NCBI RefSeq assembly: GCF_011440305.1
Contig: NZ_JAAOIW010000003.1
Coordinates: 489,577 to 553,576, forward strand
Length of the DNA: 64,000 nt
From: Paenibacillus agricola
GTDB taxonomy: Bacteria; Bacillota; Bacilli; Paenibacillales; NBRC-103111
Direction: 5' to 3'
Part shown: piece after piece, positions 18,501 through 26,305 of the stretch
Layout of the letters: each line of letters begins with the position of its first letter
Numbering within the stretch: position 1 is the stretch's first letter
Translations under genes and position numbers: made by a program
Notes under the pieces: generated by a model
Seen by the model: only the letters and a program-made list of their open reading frames with translations
Told to the model about the DNA's origin: nothing
Databases searched by the model: none

Positions 18501-19609
18501 GCCAAATCTTGCAGGTGCACGCCTCCAACCGCCTGCTTTCCCAGCTTCGCCGAGGTTACCGATCCATCCCGCAAATGCTCATTCAGCACCGCACCGCCAA
18601 GCAAATGCTCCGCTGTTATTTGCTTCGCTCCAATCGAATCACTATGCACGATCCCAGGTGCCAAATGCTCATGTAACACAGCCCGTGATTGCAAATGATC
18701 GGAACCAACGCTCCAAGCTGCAAGCTTATCCTCAGTCACTGACTGCTTGCCAAGCTTAGATCCAGTTATTTCTCCATCGGCTATTTTACTCGCAGTTATC
18801 GATTGGTCACGCAGCTTCTCTGTAGTTACCGACAAATCAGCCAGCTTCGCCGTATTGACTATATAATTCGCCAAATTCGTCGCTTGGATCGTACCACTTT
18901 TAATTTTCTCAGAAGTAATAGATTGGTTCTGGATCAGCTCACCCGTAATCGTTTCCTCGGCCAAATGCTTCGTTTGAATCGAATGTTCAGCTATTTTCAT
19001 CGCATCGATCGTTTTGTCTGCCAGCTTTTCCGAAGTAATGCTGTTATCCTGCAGCTTTTCACCACTAATGGCTCTTTCCTGAATTTTATCGCCTGAGATC
19101 GCAAAGGACGCTATATGCTCCTCAGTAACCGAGCGAAGCCCCAGCTTTTGTTGGGTCACGCTTCGATCTCCTAGCTTGGCAGCGATCACCGCGTAATCGG
19201 CCAGTTGGTCAACACCAATTGCCCCCCGTTTCACTTTACTTCCTCCAATCGCATTGCGGGCAATCTTCTCGCTTGTTACTGCTTCTTCAGCCAAATCATC
19301 CGTGTAAATGATAGCGCCAGATCCAATACCCGTAGCCGTTTTACGTTTCTGCTGAAGCAGAGGCTGGACGCTATCGGCCCCAGCTTTTTCCACTGTTAAA
19401 GGAACCTCTGCCTTATTAACTTTTTCCTCCAGCCCAGCATCTATGGTACGGCTGATCGTAGCATTCACGGTTTCTTCTTTACGCGGCTTTATCTTTTTAT
19501 CAGATTCCTGAATATCGTCCAACCATTTCAATTCATTGATGTATGCCCCGCTCCGCTTTCGCTGTGTCGTGCTTGGCTTGCTCGTACCGCGGCTATTTAG
19601 CTTCTTCAT
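15527..19609 (-). CDS. Giant decapeptide-repeat fibre-like protein with WIAIG C-terminal domain
   Basis: The ATG at 19609 is chosen because AGGAGG is 9 nt upstream; an in-frame ATG at 19618 touches that box. The product has 1360 residues. Residues 1-97 are polar and basic (MKKLNSRGTSKPSTTQRKRS). Residues about 98-1239 are roughly 114 decapeptides of the form (A/S)-V-T-x-x-(K/H)-L-A-x-x, with Val/Ile and Leu at fixed positions, as in a beta-helical or beta-roll fibre. The last 121 residues form a globular domain ending 'MVNWIAIGQRAKAEQ', a pattern shared by H-lectin-like and phage-tail adhesin ends. No signal peptide, transmembrane segment or sortase motif is seen. A spore-surface filament or phage-like fibre is possible; no function is established. 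Confidence 0.85.
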   Translation of the reverse strand: MKKLNSRGTSKPSTTQRKRSGAYINELKWLDDIQESDKKIKPRKEETVNATISRTIDAGLEEKVNKAEVPLTVEKAGADSVQPLLQQKRKTATGIGSGAIIYTDDLAEEAVTSEKIARNAIGGSKVKRGAIGVDQLADYAVIAAKLGDRSVTQQKLGLRSVTEEHIASFAISGDKIQERAISGEKLQDNSITSEKLADKTIDAMKIAEHSIQTKHLAEETITGELIQNQSITSEKIKSGTIQATNLANYIVNTAKLADLSVTTEKLRDQSITASKIADGEITGSKLGKQSVTEDKLAAWSVGSDHLQSRAVLHEHLAPGIVHSDSIGAKQITAEHLLGGAVLNEHLRDGSVTSAKLGKQAVGGVHLQDLAIEKRHIQPKSIETQHMTDGVITAGKLAPQSVGEAQLRAASVGSDKIMDQAVTSAKLGRKSINGEHLNGGAVSGGHIVEKAIQALHIGPLAISKEHLQDQSVVTAKLQDRAVTSDKLSVGSIQHQHIQEGAVLSGQLANHSITTSKLSSESVSTDKLTNLSVTTAKLAQGSVTSDKLGRESVLGEHISAGSVQSSHLSKAAVKANHLAKEAVTREKLADFVITSEKLAEGAVTTAHLAMASVKAAQLADGVVNSGHLGVGSVNSDHLAEGAVASRNLATGAVGGRELLWGAVSSVHIAADAVDTTQLHEYSVTGSKLARGIVESVHLANGAVSSEQLAEGAVTSLHLAAEAVSSRELAGGVVHGRHIAEEAIGTAQLQEQAVTGHKLAFGAVDSGHLSLGAVGSEQLAMGAVTGSHLAEEAIGERELARGVINGTHIAAEAIGTAQLQEQAVTGAKLVWGTVEAAHLSAEAVGSEQLADGAVTSRHMAAGAVSRRELAWGAVGAAHISVEAIGTVQLHEYAVTGEKLALGAVETKHLSAEAVGSEQLAEGSVTGRHLAAGAVSGRSLAWRAIGGPHIAEEAIGATQLQGHAVTGEKLALGAVGMEHLSAGAVGGEQLAEGVVEGRHLAEDAVSGRELSVGAVGNEHVAVDAIGTTQLQEQAVTGAKLAHGAVEAAHLGAEAVGSEQLAEGAVASRHLAAEAVGSGHVAAEAIGTSQLQEQAVTGAKLAFGAVEAAHLGAEAVGSEQLAEGAVASRHLAAEAVDNRHIAAEAIGTAQLQEQSVTGAKLAWGSVEAGHLDGGSVGSEQLAEGAVTSRHLAVGAVGGEQLGNDIIDGLHIKQESISGYHLLPGSIAGLHLESGLIEKLLLAAASRFDSMNENLIPVKEVAAPSAPSDASTGASYEGKSVQQFGLSSFLMQGEEEFAEVRIVFDEPFTDEQYALVATTDQTNTYGVIQQKFRDGAIIQIVRTRYSSELTGMVNWIAIGQRAKAEQ
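15893..19318 (-). repeat. Decapeptide-coding array with 210- and 180-nt higher-order units
   Basis: The 30-nt repeats are strongly diverged at the N-terminal end and much more uniform between about 16.0 and 17.7 kb. In that part a marker segment (coding IGTxQLQE) recurs at 17601, 17391, 17181, 16971, 16761 and 16551, each 210 nt apart (seven decapeptides), then at 16371 and 16191, 180 nt apart (six decapeptides). This shows expansion by unequal crossing-over of 70-residue blocks and later loss of one decapeptide. Confidence 0.85.
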
Positions 19610-19840
19610 CCTGCACATCCTCCTAAATTGGTATTCTATCCTTTGATAACTTAGGTTCCCTGGGTCTGGGTCGATCATTTCTTAACTATTGCCACACTAA
19701 CGAGTATGGGTTCAGCCTAAGTAGTAGTCATTTGTAACATATGCATGCACCTATAAGGAAGTCATTCAACACAGAAAAAATAGGCGCAGCCTCAAACTGT
19801 CGCCTTACTGAATAAATGCTTGATCATTTCATTCATACCA

Positions 19841-19874
19841 AAAAGAGGAGTATGCATAGAGCATCTCCTCTTTT
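19841..19874 (-). terminator. Terminator after the chromate transporter genes
   Basis: AAAAGAGGAG / CTCCTCTTTT, a perfect 10-bp stem with a 14-nt loop and T runs on both strands, lies 18 nt after the stop of the second CHR gene. Confidence 0.8.
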
Positions 19875-19892
19875 ACATGGAATTCCCTTAGC

Positions 19893-20438
19893 TTACATAA
19901 AAAAAGCGATACCCATCAAGGCGGAACCAGATAATACTACCAGCGGATGCATACGGTATTTCATCGTCCCAATCATAGCAAAAATAAATATCAGTACAAC
20001 ACCCAACGTATGCAAGTTCATCCCCATTAAAGGTTGCCCGTTCACTCCAACTCGGATCGCCGCATAAATAATCAATGCTGCCACCATAGGCTTCAGGCCG
20101 TAAAAGATCATTTGGAGTAACCGTTCCCTACCCACTTTAAAAAAGAACAGCGACAACGCAATAATAATAATAAAAGACGGCAAAATCATACCGAACGTAG
20201 CTGCTACCGCTCCCCCAATTCCAGCAACCTTGTAGCCAATAAGCACAGCACTATTAGTCGCTATCGGGCCAGGTGCCATACCCGCTAAGGCCACGGTGTG
20301 GGCGAAATCAACGGAGGTTATCCATTGCTGCGATACCACTTCCCGCTCAATAACACTTAATATCGCATAACCGCCTCCAAACGAGACCAGCCCAATCTTA
20401 AAAAAAGTCCATATTAGAGCCCATAGCATAATCCCCAT
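19893..20438 (-). CDS. Chromate transporter, single CHR domain (second half-protein)
   Basis: The product has 181 residues with about five or six hydrophobic helices. CHR-family motifs are 'FFKIGLVSFGGGYAILSVIE' (N-terminal; longer than needed for the FGG signature), 'ALAGMAPGPIATNSAVLIGY' and 'FGMILPSFIIII'. Short CHR proteins occur as adjacent pairs that work as a heterodimer in inverted topology, exporting chromate or transporting other oxyanions. Its partner is 20 nt upstream on the same strand, so the two are co-transcribed. Confidence 0.88.
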   Translation of the reverse strand: MGIMLWALIWTFFKIGLVSFGGGYAILSVIEREVVSQQWITSVDFAHTVALAGMAPGPIATNSAVLIGYKVAGIGGAVAATFGMILPSFIIIIALSLFFFKVGRERLLQMIFYGLKPMVAALIIYAAIRVGVNGQPLMGMNLHTLGVVLIFIFAMIGTMKYRMHPLVVLSGSALMGIAFFM

Positions 20439-20458
20439 CTCCTTCCCCCACTAATCGC

Positions 20459-21184
20459 TTAAATCCCATCGCCCCACATAAATTGGCCGGCCATGGCTGA
20501 ATTGGAACCGGGAATGGCCGATTTGCCCGACTTAAAACCAGTTGATTGTATATGCAATTTTTCTTTTATTTTCAAAATCCATAGTCCCGCTGTGGTACCT
20601 ATCAGCAACAGCAAAGCTGGATGCATCGTAGTGAAGAGTAGTGCAACCAATCCTGCCGTTACAATCAGCAGGGTCGACTTATCATGAATTGCTGATTTCA
20701 GCATCCTCCAGCCCGCGATCACGATAAAAGCGACAACCGCTGAATGGATGCCTTCAAAAGCGGCTGAAGCCTTTACTGAATTTTCCACTGATGCATATCC
20801 GATTGTCAGCGAAAGCATAATAATAAAAGTGGGCAATCCCATGCCTATAATTGCAGCTATAGCCCCTTGAATGCCCGCTATACGATAACCAATCAAAGTT
20901 GCTGCATTGATCCCGATGCCGCCAGGTGCCGATCCTGCTATTGACAACGCTCCACTTATTTCTTCCTCATCCATCCATTGGCGCTTTTCAACAATTTCCT
21001 TCTCTATCGCTGGAATCATCGCATAGCCGCCTCCGAATGATATCGGACTAATTTTGCAGAAAGACCAGAATATTTCCCCTAATAAGGCTTTACTTGATAG
21101 AGATAATTTACTTGGTATGAATGTATAGCTAGGCTTAGATTGCTTGCTTGTAATTGATATCTTCATCTGCTCATTATTAGTCAT
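20459..21184 (-). CDS. Chromate transporter, single CHR domain (first half-protein)
   Basis: The product has 241 residues. After a polar N-terminus of about 35 residues the CHR signature 'FCKISPISFGGGYAMIPAIE' appears, then 'SIAGSAPGGIGINAATLIGY' and 'IGMGLPTFIIMLSLTIG'. The C-terminal 35 residues (after LKIKEKLHIQ) are an extra polar tail ending in a Gly/Met-rich segment not expected for the family. It pairs with the gene just downstream. The N-terminal extension may be shorter in reality; an ATG at residue 7 is possible. Confidence 0.87.
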   Translation of the reverse strand: MTNNEQMKISITSKQSKPSYTFIPSKLSLSSKALLGEIFWSFCKISPISFGGGYAMIPAIEKEIVEKRQWMDEEEISGALSIAGSAPGGIGINAATLIGYRIAGIQGAIAAIIGMGLPTFIIMLSLTIGYASVENSVKASAAFEGIHSAVVAFIVIAGWRMLKSAIHDKSTLLIVTAGLVALLFTTMHPALLLLIGTTAGLWILKIKEKLHIQSTGFKSGKSAIPGSNSAMAGQFMWGDGI

Positions 21185-21612
21185 GTCGCAGCATCCCCCG
21201 TCTTTTGCTTCTTTATCGATTATACACTACTTAATTTCTTTTTGGAATAAACTATTATATAAAATATTTTATTTGATTTCAAAAGGTTTGTTTATATCCG
21301 AAATCCGCCTGTTTAAAGAGGGGGATACTAGGGATTAAACTGAACTTTTTACCATTTTAAATTATAATCAATAATTCCAGCTTTATTAACAGTGCGCCAA
21401 AAGCTTCTATATGCCCTCAATACTTAATGTTAAGTTAATTGATTCTACGAGTGTAGAAAATACATCCTTTTTTCGTTAGTAGTCTCTAGCCTCTTTATCT
21501 ACCAATTTTCAGAGAAACTCCACTTTTCTCCTACAGCACCTGTCCATAACAGGTCTGTCCCCGACCCCATATACTAGGAAGTAAACCCAAAATGTCGGAG
21601 GGAGTGAACACC
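21185..21612 (+). other. Divergent intergenic region before yheC/D-like gene
   Basis: There is no gene in these 428 nt. Close to the coat-protein start, CATATACT (21568-21575) resembles a SigmaE -10 element, with ATA at 21546-21548 as a possible -35 core, but the spacing is slightly long. A small dyad CCTGT / ACAGG lies between 21540 and 21553. Confidence 0.35.
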
Positions 21613-22776
21613 ATGCCCAATCCCTGCGTGGGCATTCTCGTAAATGACAAGCTACACAGCAGTATTCCATTAGGGAAAACGAAATATGAAGCTGTCGACT
21701 TTTATGTAGAAGCGGGAGCCAAATATGGCTTTACACCATGTTTTTTCCGTATTGATGATGTGGAGCCAGGTGCAATTGAAGTTAATGCTTATGTGATGGA
21801 GAAGGGCGAATTTGTAAGCAAAAGCGTACCGATTCCGCAGGTTATTCACAATCGCGCGATTTATCGAGGGCGTAAGCAGTATAGACAGCTGGCCTCATGG
21901 ATTACAGAAGGCAGGCAAGTGTTTAACCAATGGAACCGCTATGGTAAGCTGTATATTCAAAAAGTGCTGCTACAAGCTCCCTACTTGCGCCCTCATTTAC
22001 CCTGCACCTATAAAGCCTCCTTAAGCCATGTTGCTACAATGATGAAGCTATATGATACCTTAATTATTAAACCGAATAAAAGCAGTATTGGTCGCGGCAT
22101 CATGAAGCTGGAGCGCTCTGGCCAAGGCTGGAAGCTCACTTATCCTGCCAGCTTAAGCATCCATAACAAAAAATGGCAAACTCTACAATTCCCAGGCAAG
22201 CGACTTCCGCTATTATTACGCAACCGGCTGCGGCGTGGACAATATATCGTCCAGCAACGACTGCCGCTGGCAACGTTCCATGAACGCCCCTTTGATCTGC
22301 GCGTGTCTGTCCAGCGCGGTGCCCAAGGCCAGTGGCAGATAACCGGCATTGTAGCGAAGGTTGCTCCCAAGCACCGCTTCCTGACCAATATCGCCCAGGG
22401 AGGCTTAGTGACAAGACTGGAGCATATACTAGCGGAGGAATACCCGCATCTGCAGCAGCCAAACGTATTTGCTAGTATCGAGCGGTTCTCCTTGCAGGTT
22501 GCGGAGCATCTTGGCTGCAGCCTGCCGCATATGGCCGATCTGGGGCTGGATATCGCCATTACAGTGGAAGGCTTTCCGATGCTAATCGAATGTAATGGCA
22601 AAGATCAACGGTACAGCTTCCGTGAAGCTGGCATGCTGAAGCAATGGAAAGCAACCTATGAGAATCCGATGGCTTATGCCAGGTTCCTGCTTGACCATGG
22701 ATTACCGGAACAGCGTGAATTAGAGCTGCAGCAAGCAGCGGTAATGGGAATGACGAAAGAAGCCCTCGAAGCTTGA
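21613..22776 (+). CDS. YheC/YheD-family spore coat-associated protein (ATP-grasp)
   Basis: The ATG at 21613 is chosen over an in-frame ATG at 21592 because GGAGGG lies about 10 nt before it. The 387-residue product has the ATP-grasp features 'YDTLIIKPNKSSIGRGIMKL' (nucleotide-binding Lys and Gly loop), 'QYIVQQRLPLATFHERPFDL', 'DLRVSVQRGAQGQW', 'GLDIAITVEG' and 'PMLIECNGKDQRYSF' (acidic metal-binding end). YheC and YheD are endospore coat-associated proteins in Bacillus. Their enzymatic substrate is not known; ATP-grasp folds usually ligate a carboxylate to an amine. It is a single gene ending in a strong terminator that overlaps its own stop codon. Confidence 0.88.
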   Translation: MPNPCVGILVNDKLHSSIPLGKTKYEAVDFYVEAGAKYGFTPCFFRIDDVEPGAIEVNAYVMEKGEFVSKSVPIPQVIHNRAIYRGRKQYRQLASWITEGRQVFNQWNRYGKLYIQKVLLQAPYLRPHLPCTYKASLSHVATMMKLYDTLIIKPNKSSIGRGIMKLERSGQGWKLTYPASLSIHNKKWQTLQFPGKRLPLLLRNRLRRGQYIVQQRLPLATFHERPFDLRVSVQRGAQGQWQITGIVAKVAPKHRFLTNIAQGGLVTRLEHILAEEYPHLQQPNVFASIERFSLQVAEHLGCSLPHMADLGLDIAITVEGFPMLIECNGKDQRYSFREAGMLKQWKATYENPMAYARFLLDHGLPEQRELELQQAAVMGMTKEALEA

Positions 22777-22798
22777 GGGTTTCTTTCGTCTCTTTTTT
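22752..22798 (+). terminator. Terminator overlapping the yheC/D-like stop
   Basis: GACGAAAGAAGCCCTC / GAGGGTTTCTTTCGTC forms a 16-bp stem with one G-U pair and a 7-nt loop, followed by TCTTTTTT. The left arm and the TGA are part of the coding sequence. Confidence 0.9.
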
Positions 22799-22953
22799 AA
22801 CACTTGTCTTTTTTTAATATTTGGAATAACCTGAACTTAGTGACGCAGCGGATTTTATGAATAATCAATACGTTATTGGGATGCAACTCCTGCAAGCGCT
22901 TTATATACTGAATACAGGTTATCTATGTATGGACTATAATAGCGGAGGTTGGG

Positions 22954-23979
22954 ATGAACATGATCAAACATCGTATTGTTATTGCTGGCTGCGGCAACAT
23001 GTCCAAGGCTTGGATTGCTTATGCCATAAATCGGGAAGATTGCATCATCACCGCCCTTGTGGATGTTCGACTCGAAGCCGCGGCAGCCATGAAAACCACA
23101 TATAAGCTGGATTGCCCCGTATTTACAGATATCACTGAAGCGATCCGGGCTACGGACGCCAATTTGGTGTTCGATATTACTATCTCCGAGAGCCACTATG
23201 CAGTATCCACCGCAGCATTCGCCGAGGGCTGCCATGTGTTCGGCGAGAAGCCCATGGCCGCTTCGATGGAAGAAGCCCGCGCCATGATTGCCGCGGCTGA
23301 AGCGGCAGACCGCACCTATGCCATCATGCAAAACCGCAGGTATACCAAGGAGATGATGGCATTCCGCGACCTCGTCCAGTCGGGTGGAATCGGTGAAGCC
23401 GGATTCATCACCGCGGACTTTTTCCTGGCTTTGCATAACGGAAAGTTCCGTGAAACTATGGACAATCCGCTATTGCTCGATATGGCGATCCACACGTTCG
23501 ACCAATCCCGTTTTATTACGGGCAAGGATCCCGTTTCGGTATATTGCCATGAATTTAATCCCGCTGGTGCTTTCTATAAAGGAAATGCTGCAGCAATTTG
23601 TTTGTTCGAATATGAGGATGGTTCCGTATTTTCATACAGGGGCTATTATAATGCCGAGGGTGCTGCTACCTCATGGGAATCAAGCTGGCGGGTAGTCGGA
23701 TCGGAAGGAACGGCGATTTGGGACGGACGCACCGCTCCCTACGCGGAAAAGGCTGCTGCTGAATCCGATCCAGCGGCGTTTGTCTACCAGCACGAACGAT
23801 TGGTTGCCGACTTAACCTGGACGGGTAAAGAGCGCCATGACGGCTGCCTCGACGACATGTTCGCTGCTTTAAACGAAGGTCGTGCGCCTTCCACGGTATG
23901 CACCGACAATATCAAAAGCGTCGCAATGGCTTACGGAGCGGTGCAAAGCGCCAAAGAAGGACGCAAAATAATGTTGTAA
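22954..23979 (+). CDS. Gfo/Idh/MocA-family oxidoreductase
   Basis: The product has 341 residues. The N-terminal Rossmann motif 'IVIAGCGNMSKAWIAYAI' is followed by the family signature 'VFGEKPMAASMEEA' (Lys of the EKP motif). The second domain carries 'DMAIHTFDQSRFITG', with the conserved D-x-x-x-H used for catalysis. Such enzymes oxidise or reduce sugars and inositol-like substrates with NAD(P). The start has GGAGG 5 nt upstream. It is followed by a cyclase gene 142 nt downstream on the same strand; no transporter or regulator is close enough to suggest the substrate. Confidence 0.88.
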   Translation: MNMIKHRIVIAGCGNMSKAWIAYAINREDCIITALVDVRLEAAAAMKTTYKLDCPVFTDITEAIRATDANLVFDITISESHYAVSTAAFAEGCHVFGEKPMAASMEEARAMIAAAEAADRTYAIMQNRRYTKEMMAFRDLVQSGGIGEAGFITADFFLALHNGKFRETMDNPLLLDMAIHTFDQSRFITGKDPVSVYCHEFNPAGAFYKGNAAAICLFEYEDGSVFSYRGYYNAEGAATSWESSWRVVGSEGTAIWDGRTAPYAEKAAAESDPAAFVYQHERLVADLTWTGKERHDGCLDDMFAALNEGRAPSTVCTDNIKSVAMAYGAVQSAKEGRKIML

Positions 23980-24121
23980 AAAGTGAATATTAGCGGAGCG
24001 GCCCAAGGTGTTCTGGAGATAGCGAAGCGGTGCCTTCGTTTATTTGAACAAGAGCAATCGGAGGCACATATCTTGGCCGCGCAGCGCCTTTCAACACACC
24101 ATCTTTTTAGGAGGTACCACC

Positions 24122-24832
24122 ATGTCCAATATTAAAAAACTGTCACAACTGCTAGACAGCATGAAACTGGTCGATCTTTCCCACACCTTAGAGGAGGATA
24201 TGCCTATCGTACCCTCCCATAACCGCTATTTCCATACCTTGTGGGATACGTTTGCCCATGGAAGCCGAGCCTTGTCGTACCAGCTTTTGATCAATGAGCA
24301 TACAGGCACACATGTCGATGCTACCGCTCATTTTATGCAAGAGGGGCATCCCGCCCACCAATATATCGATCAGACTTCGCTCACACAATTTTTCGGACGC
24401 GCCTTGACGTTAGACTTTTCCCATTATACCGAAACCGATGAAGTCACTGTCGAAGAAATTCAGCAGTGGGAGCAAGACAACCAAGCGATCGAGCCTGGGG
24501 ATATCGTCATTTTTTATTTTGGATGGGCTCGTTATTGGGTGCCGCGTTCAGTTAGCCAAAAGTTTGCCCAATCACGACCTGGCATTACGGGGGCTGCCGC
24601 TGAATATTTGGTATCCAAAAAAATCAAGACGATCGGCTGTGATGTTATTTCCATAGATGGCTCCTCTAGCACCGATTCTGCAGCGCACTATGCCCTGCTA
24701 GGCAATGGAGTGAATATTATCGAAAATCTTAACCGTTTAGAAGAAATATTGGGTGAGTCTTATATTTTTATTTTGCCGCTGAAAATTAAAGAGGGCTCCG
24801 GCTCCCCAGTAAGGGCAGTTGCATTTAAATAA
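24122..24832 (+). CDS. Cyclase-family metal-dependent hydrolase (kynurenine-formamidase fold)
   Basis: The ATG at 24122 is chosen because AGGAGGT lies at proper spacing. The 236-residue product has the family metal site 'NEHTGTHVDATAHFM' (HxGTHxDxxxH form), an early 'VDLSHTLEEDMPIVP', and 'GDIVIFYFGWARYW'. Near the C-terminus 'IGCDVISIDGSSSTDSAAHY' supplies the second His/Asp region. Relatives open cyclic amides, formamides or lactones. No tryptophan genes are nearby, so kynurenine formamidase is only the fold name. It follows an oxidoreductase on the same strand and may process its product. Confidence 0.85.
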   Translation: MSNIKKLSQLLDSMKLVDLSHTLEEDMPIVPSHNRYFHTLWDTFAHGSRALSYQLLINEHTGTHVDATAHFMQEGHPAHQYIDQTSLTQFFGRALTLDFSHYTETDEVTVEEIQQWEQDNQAIEPGDIVIFYFGWARYWVPRSVSQKFAQSRPGITGAAAEYLVSKKIKTIGCDVISIDGSSSTDSAAHYALLGNGVNIIENLNRLEEILGESYIFILPLKIKEGSGSPVRAVAFK

Positions 24833-24902
24833 AAAAGTCTCCAACCTTGGTTAAAGGGCAGGAGGCTCCTCATACAATGGGTAAACACAAGGATAGGATG
24901 AA

Positions 24903-26042
24903 TTATTGCTTGATCGTAAGGATGCCCGATTCGCTAATAAGCGAGGCTTGCAGCACCTTTTCAAAAAAGCTTACAGGCACATACATATTTCCGTCCTCTT
25001 TAATTATAGGTGCATGACCAAGTGGAAATGCACCTATTTTGTTATACACATATTGGTCCTTTCCTACCGATAGGCTGGTCCATTGCTCTCCCTTGCTTAG
25101 CTCCACCGTATTGTATTGAGTAATCCATTTGAGGGTATAACCCAGCTTTTCAGCAATCGGCCTTAGAGGCAATAAGACTGTCCTATCCTCAGCCATGTAA
25201 GCCGAAGCATCACCAGAAGCCAGCTCCATTCCATTTACAACTATTCGTATAGGCATATCTGTATTAGCTGAAGTGCCTCCCGAACCAGCGGTAATGCGGA
25301 ATTCGGGAGTCCCCATTACATGCGGTGCGATTGCATATTCCTGGAACACGATGACAGCCTGGTTATGCTCCACATAAAAATCCTGTTCATCCTCGATGCC
25401 TTTAAACGTATCCAACACATAATGTTCCGGATTTGCTGCCATCAGATCGTTAATTTGCTGGTCAGCAATCTCTTTATACTCATCACCCAAAATATCTCGA
25501 AGCTGCACTTCTCTAGTCTGGGCTTCGTCATACACATTATAGGTTTCAACCATTTTCGTTCCGTGTGCACCACCCGTATAAACATAGGAATCCACCTCTA
25601 TGGAGACAATATGCCCAGCGACCTCCCCTCCATCCGATTTAACTTGATACGTTATCGTCAATAAATAAGGTCTAAACTCAAAGCCCCCAGCTTTAGACGC
25701 TACTTCACTCTGGATCGCTTCTTCCTGGAGGCCTTCTGCTGCTTGAGTGGCTTTCAGTTCTATTTCAGCATTAAGCTCGCTCTCATAGGTTGAATCCTGA
25801 AGTCCCGTAATTACGGGGATATCTATTTCAATCGTGACCTGGTCTGTTGTTTCCTGGATGATTTTTGATGAAATTCGAACAGCAGAGGCAGCTGGAGTTG
25901 GGATAGGAAGAGCGGCTGCGGAGGCTGGAATAGGAAGTAGGGCTGGGACTATGAGCATTTTGGGTATGATGGAGCTTGCAAAAACAAAGCTAAAGCCAAC
26001 CATACTTAATGCCATTATTTTAAAAGTTAATTTCATCGCCAT
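24903..26042 (-). CDS. Secreted DUF3298/RsiV-like protein with copper-amine-oxidase-type stalk domain
   Basis: The product has 379 residues. A signal peptide spans about residues 1-42 (basic start, hydrophobic stretch, ending ASAAA). Residues 60-260 resemble the PdaC/RsiV-type pair of domains: 'PYLLTITYQVKSDGG', 'IVSIEVDSYVYTGGAHG' and 'QLRDILGDEYKEIADQQIND', ending 'VIVFQEYAIAPHVMGTPEF'. The YVYTGGAHG motif is typical. Residues 270-379 form a stalk domain like the copper amine oxidase N-terminal repeat (IRIVVNGMELASGDASAYM, 'VLLPLRPIAEKLGYTLKW', 'MYVPVSFFEKVL'). It is probably exported to the cell wall. No catalytic deacetylase part is present, so it is likely a binding or sensory protein. 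Confidence 0.8.
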   Translation of the reverse strand: MAMKLTFKIMALSMVGFSFVFASSIIPKMLIVPALLPIPASAAALPIPTPAASAVRISSKIIQETTDQVTIEIDIPVITGLQDSTYESELNAEIELKATQAAEGLQEEAIQSEVASKAGGFEFRPYLLTITYQVKSDGGEVAGHIVSIEVDSYVYTGGAHGTKMVETYNVYDEAQTREVQLRDILGDEYKEIADQQINDLMAANPEHYVLDTFKGIEDEQDFYVEHNQAVIVFQEYAIAPHVMGTPEFRITAGSGGTSANTDMPIRIVVNGMELASGDASAYMAEDRTVLLPLRPIAEKLGYTLKWITQYNTVELSKGEQWTSLSVGKDQYVYNKIGAFPLGHAPIIKEDGNMYVPVSFFEKVLQASLISESGILTIKQ

Positions 26043-26173
26043 TATTCCTCCTTCAACTATTGAGCAAACTATGAAGTGTATGGTGTACGCACCTCGTTCA
26101 TGTTTTGGATGTTCTACTTTCTATTACCCTATTTATTGGAAGTTAGACTCCATATAATCATTTCGGATGCACG

Positions 26174-26228
26174 GCAAAAAAAGCCTTGAAGCACTCCATC
26201 AATATGATGGAATGCCATTTTAAGGCTC
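26174..26228 (-). terminator. Terminator of the mannoside operon
   Basis: A two-part hairpin: AAGCCTT / AAGGCT outside, GCACTCCATC / GATGGAATGC (one mismatch) inside with a 5-nt loop. On the minus strand it is followed by seven T residues. It lies after the DUF1861 gene stop at 26306. Confidence 0.75.
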
Positions 26229-26305
26229 TGTTCAAGTAATCATATGCGTTTTATAGGCATATATGATCGAACCCTGCATATCTTAAGAAGCGATAGGCTT
26301 TAAGC

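Noticed and set aside
15893-19318. CRISPR array
   Set aside because: The 30-nt periodic repeats are coding decapeptides in one continuous frame, without spacers or palindromic direct repeats.
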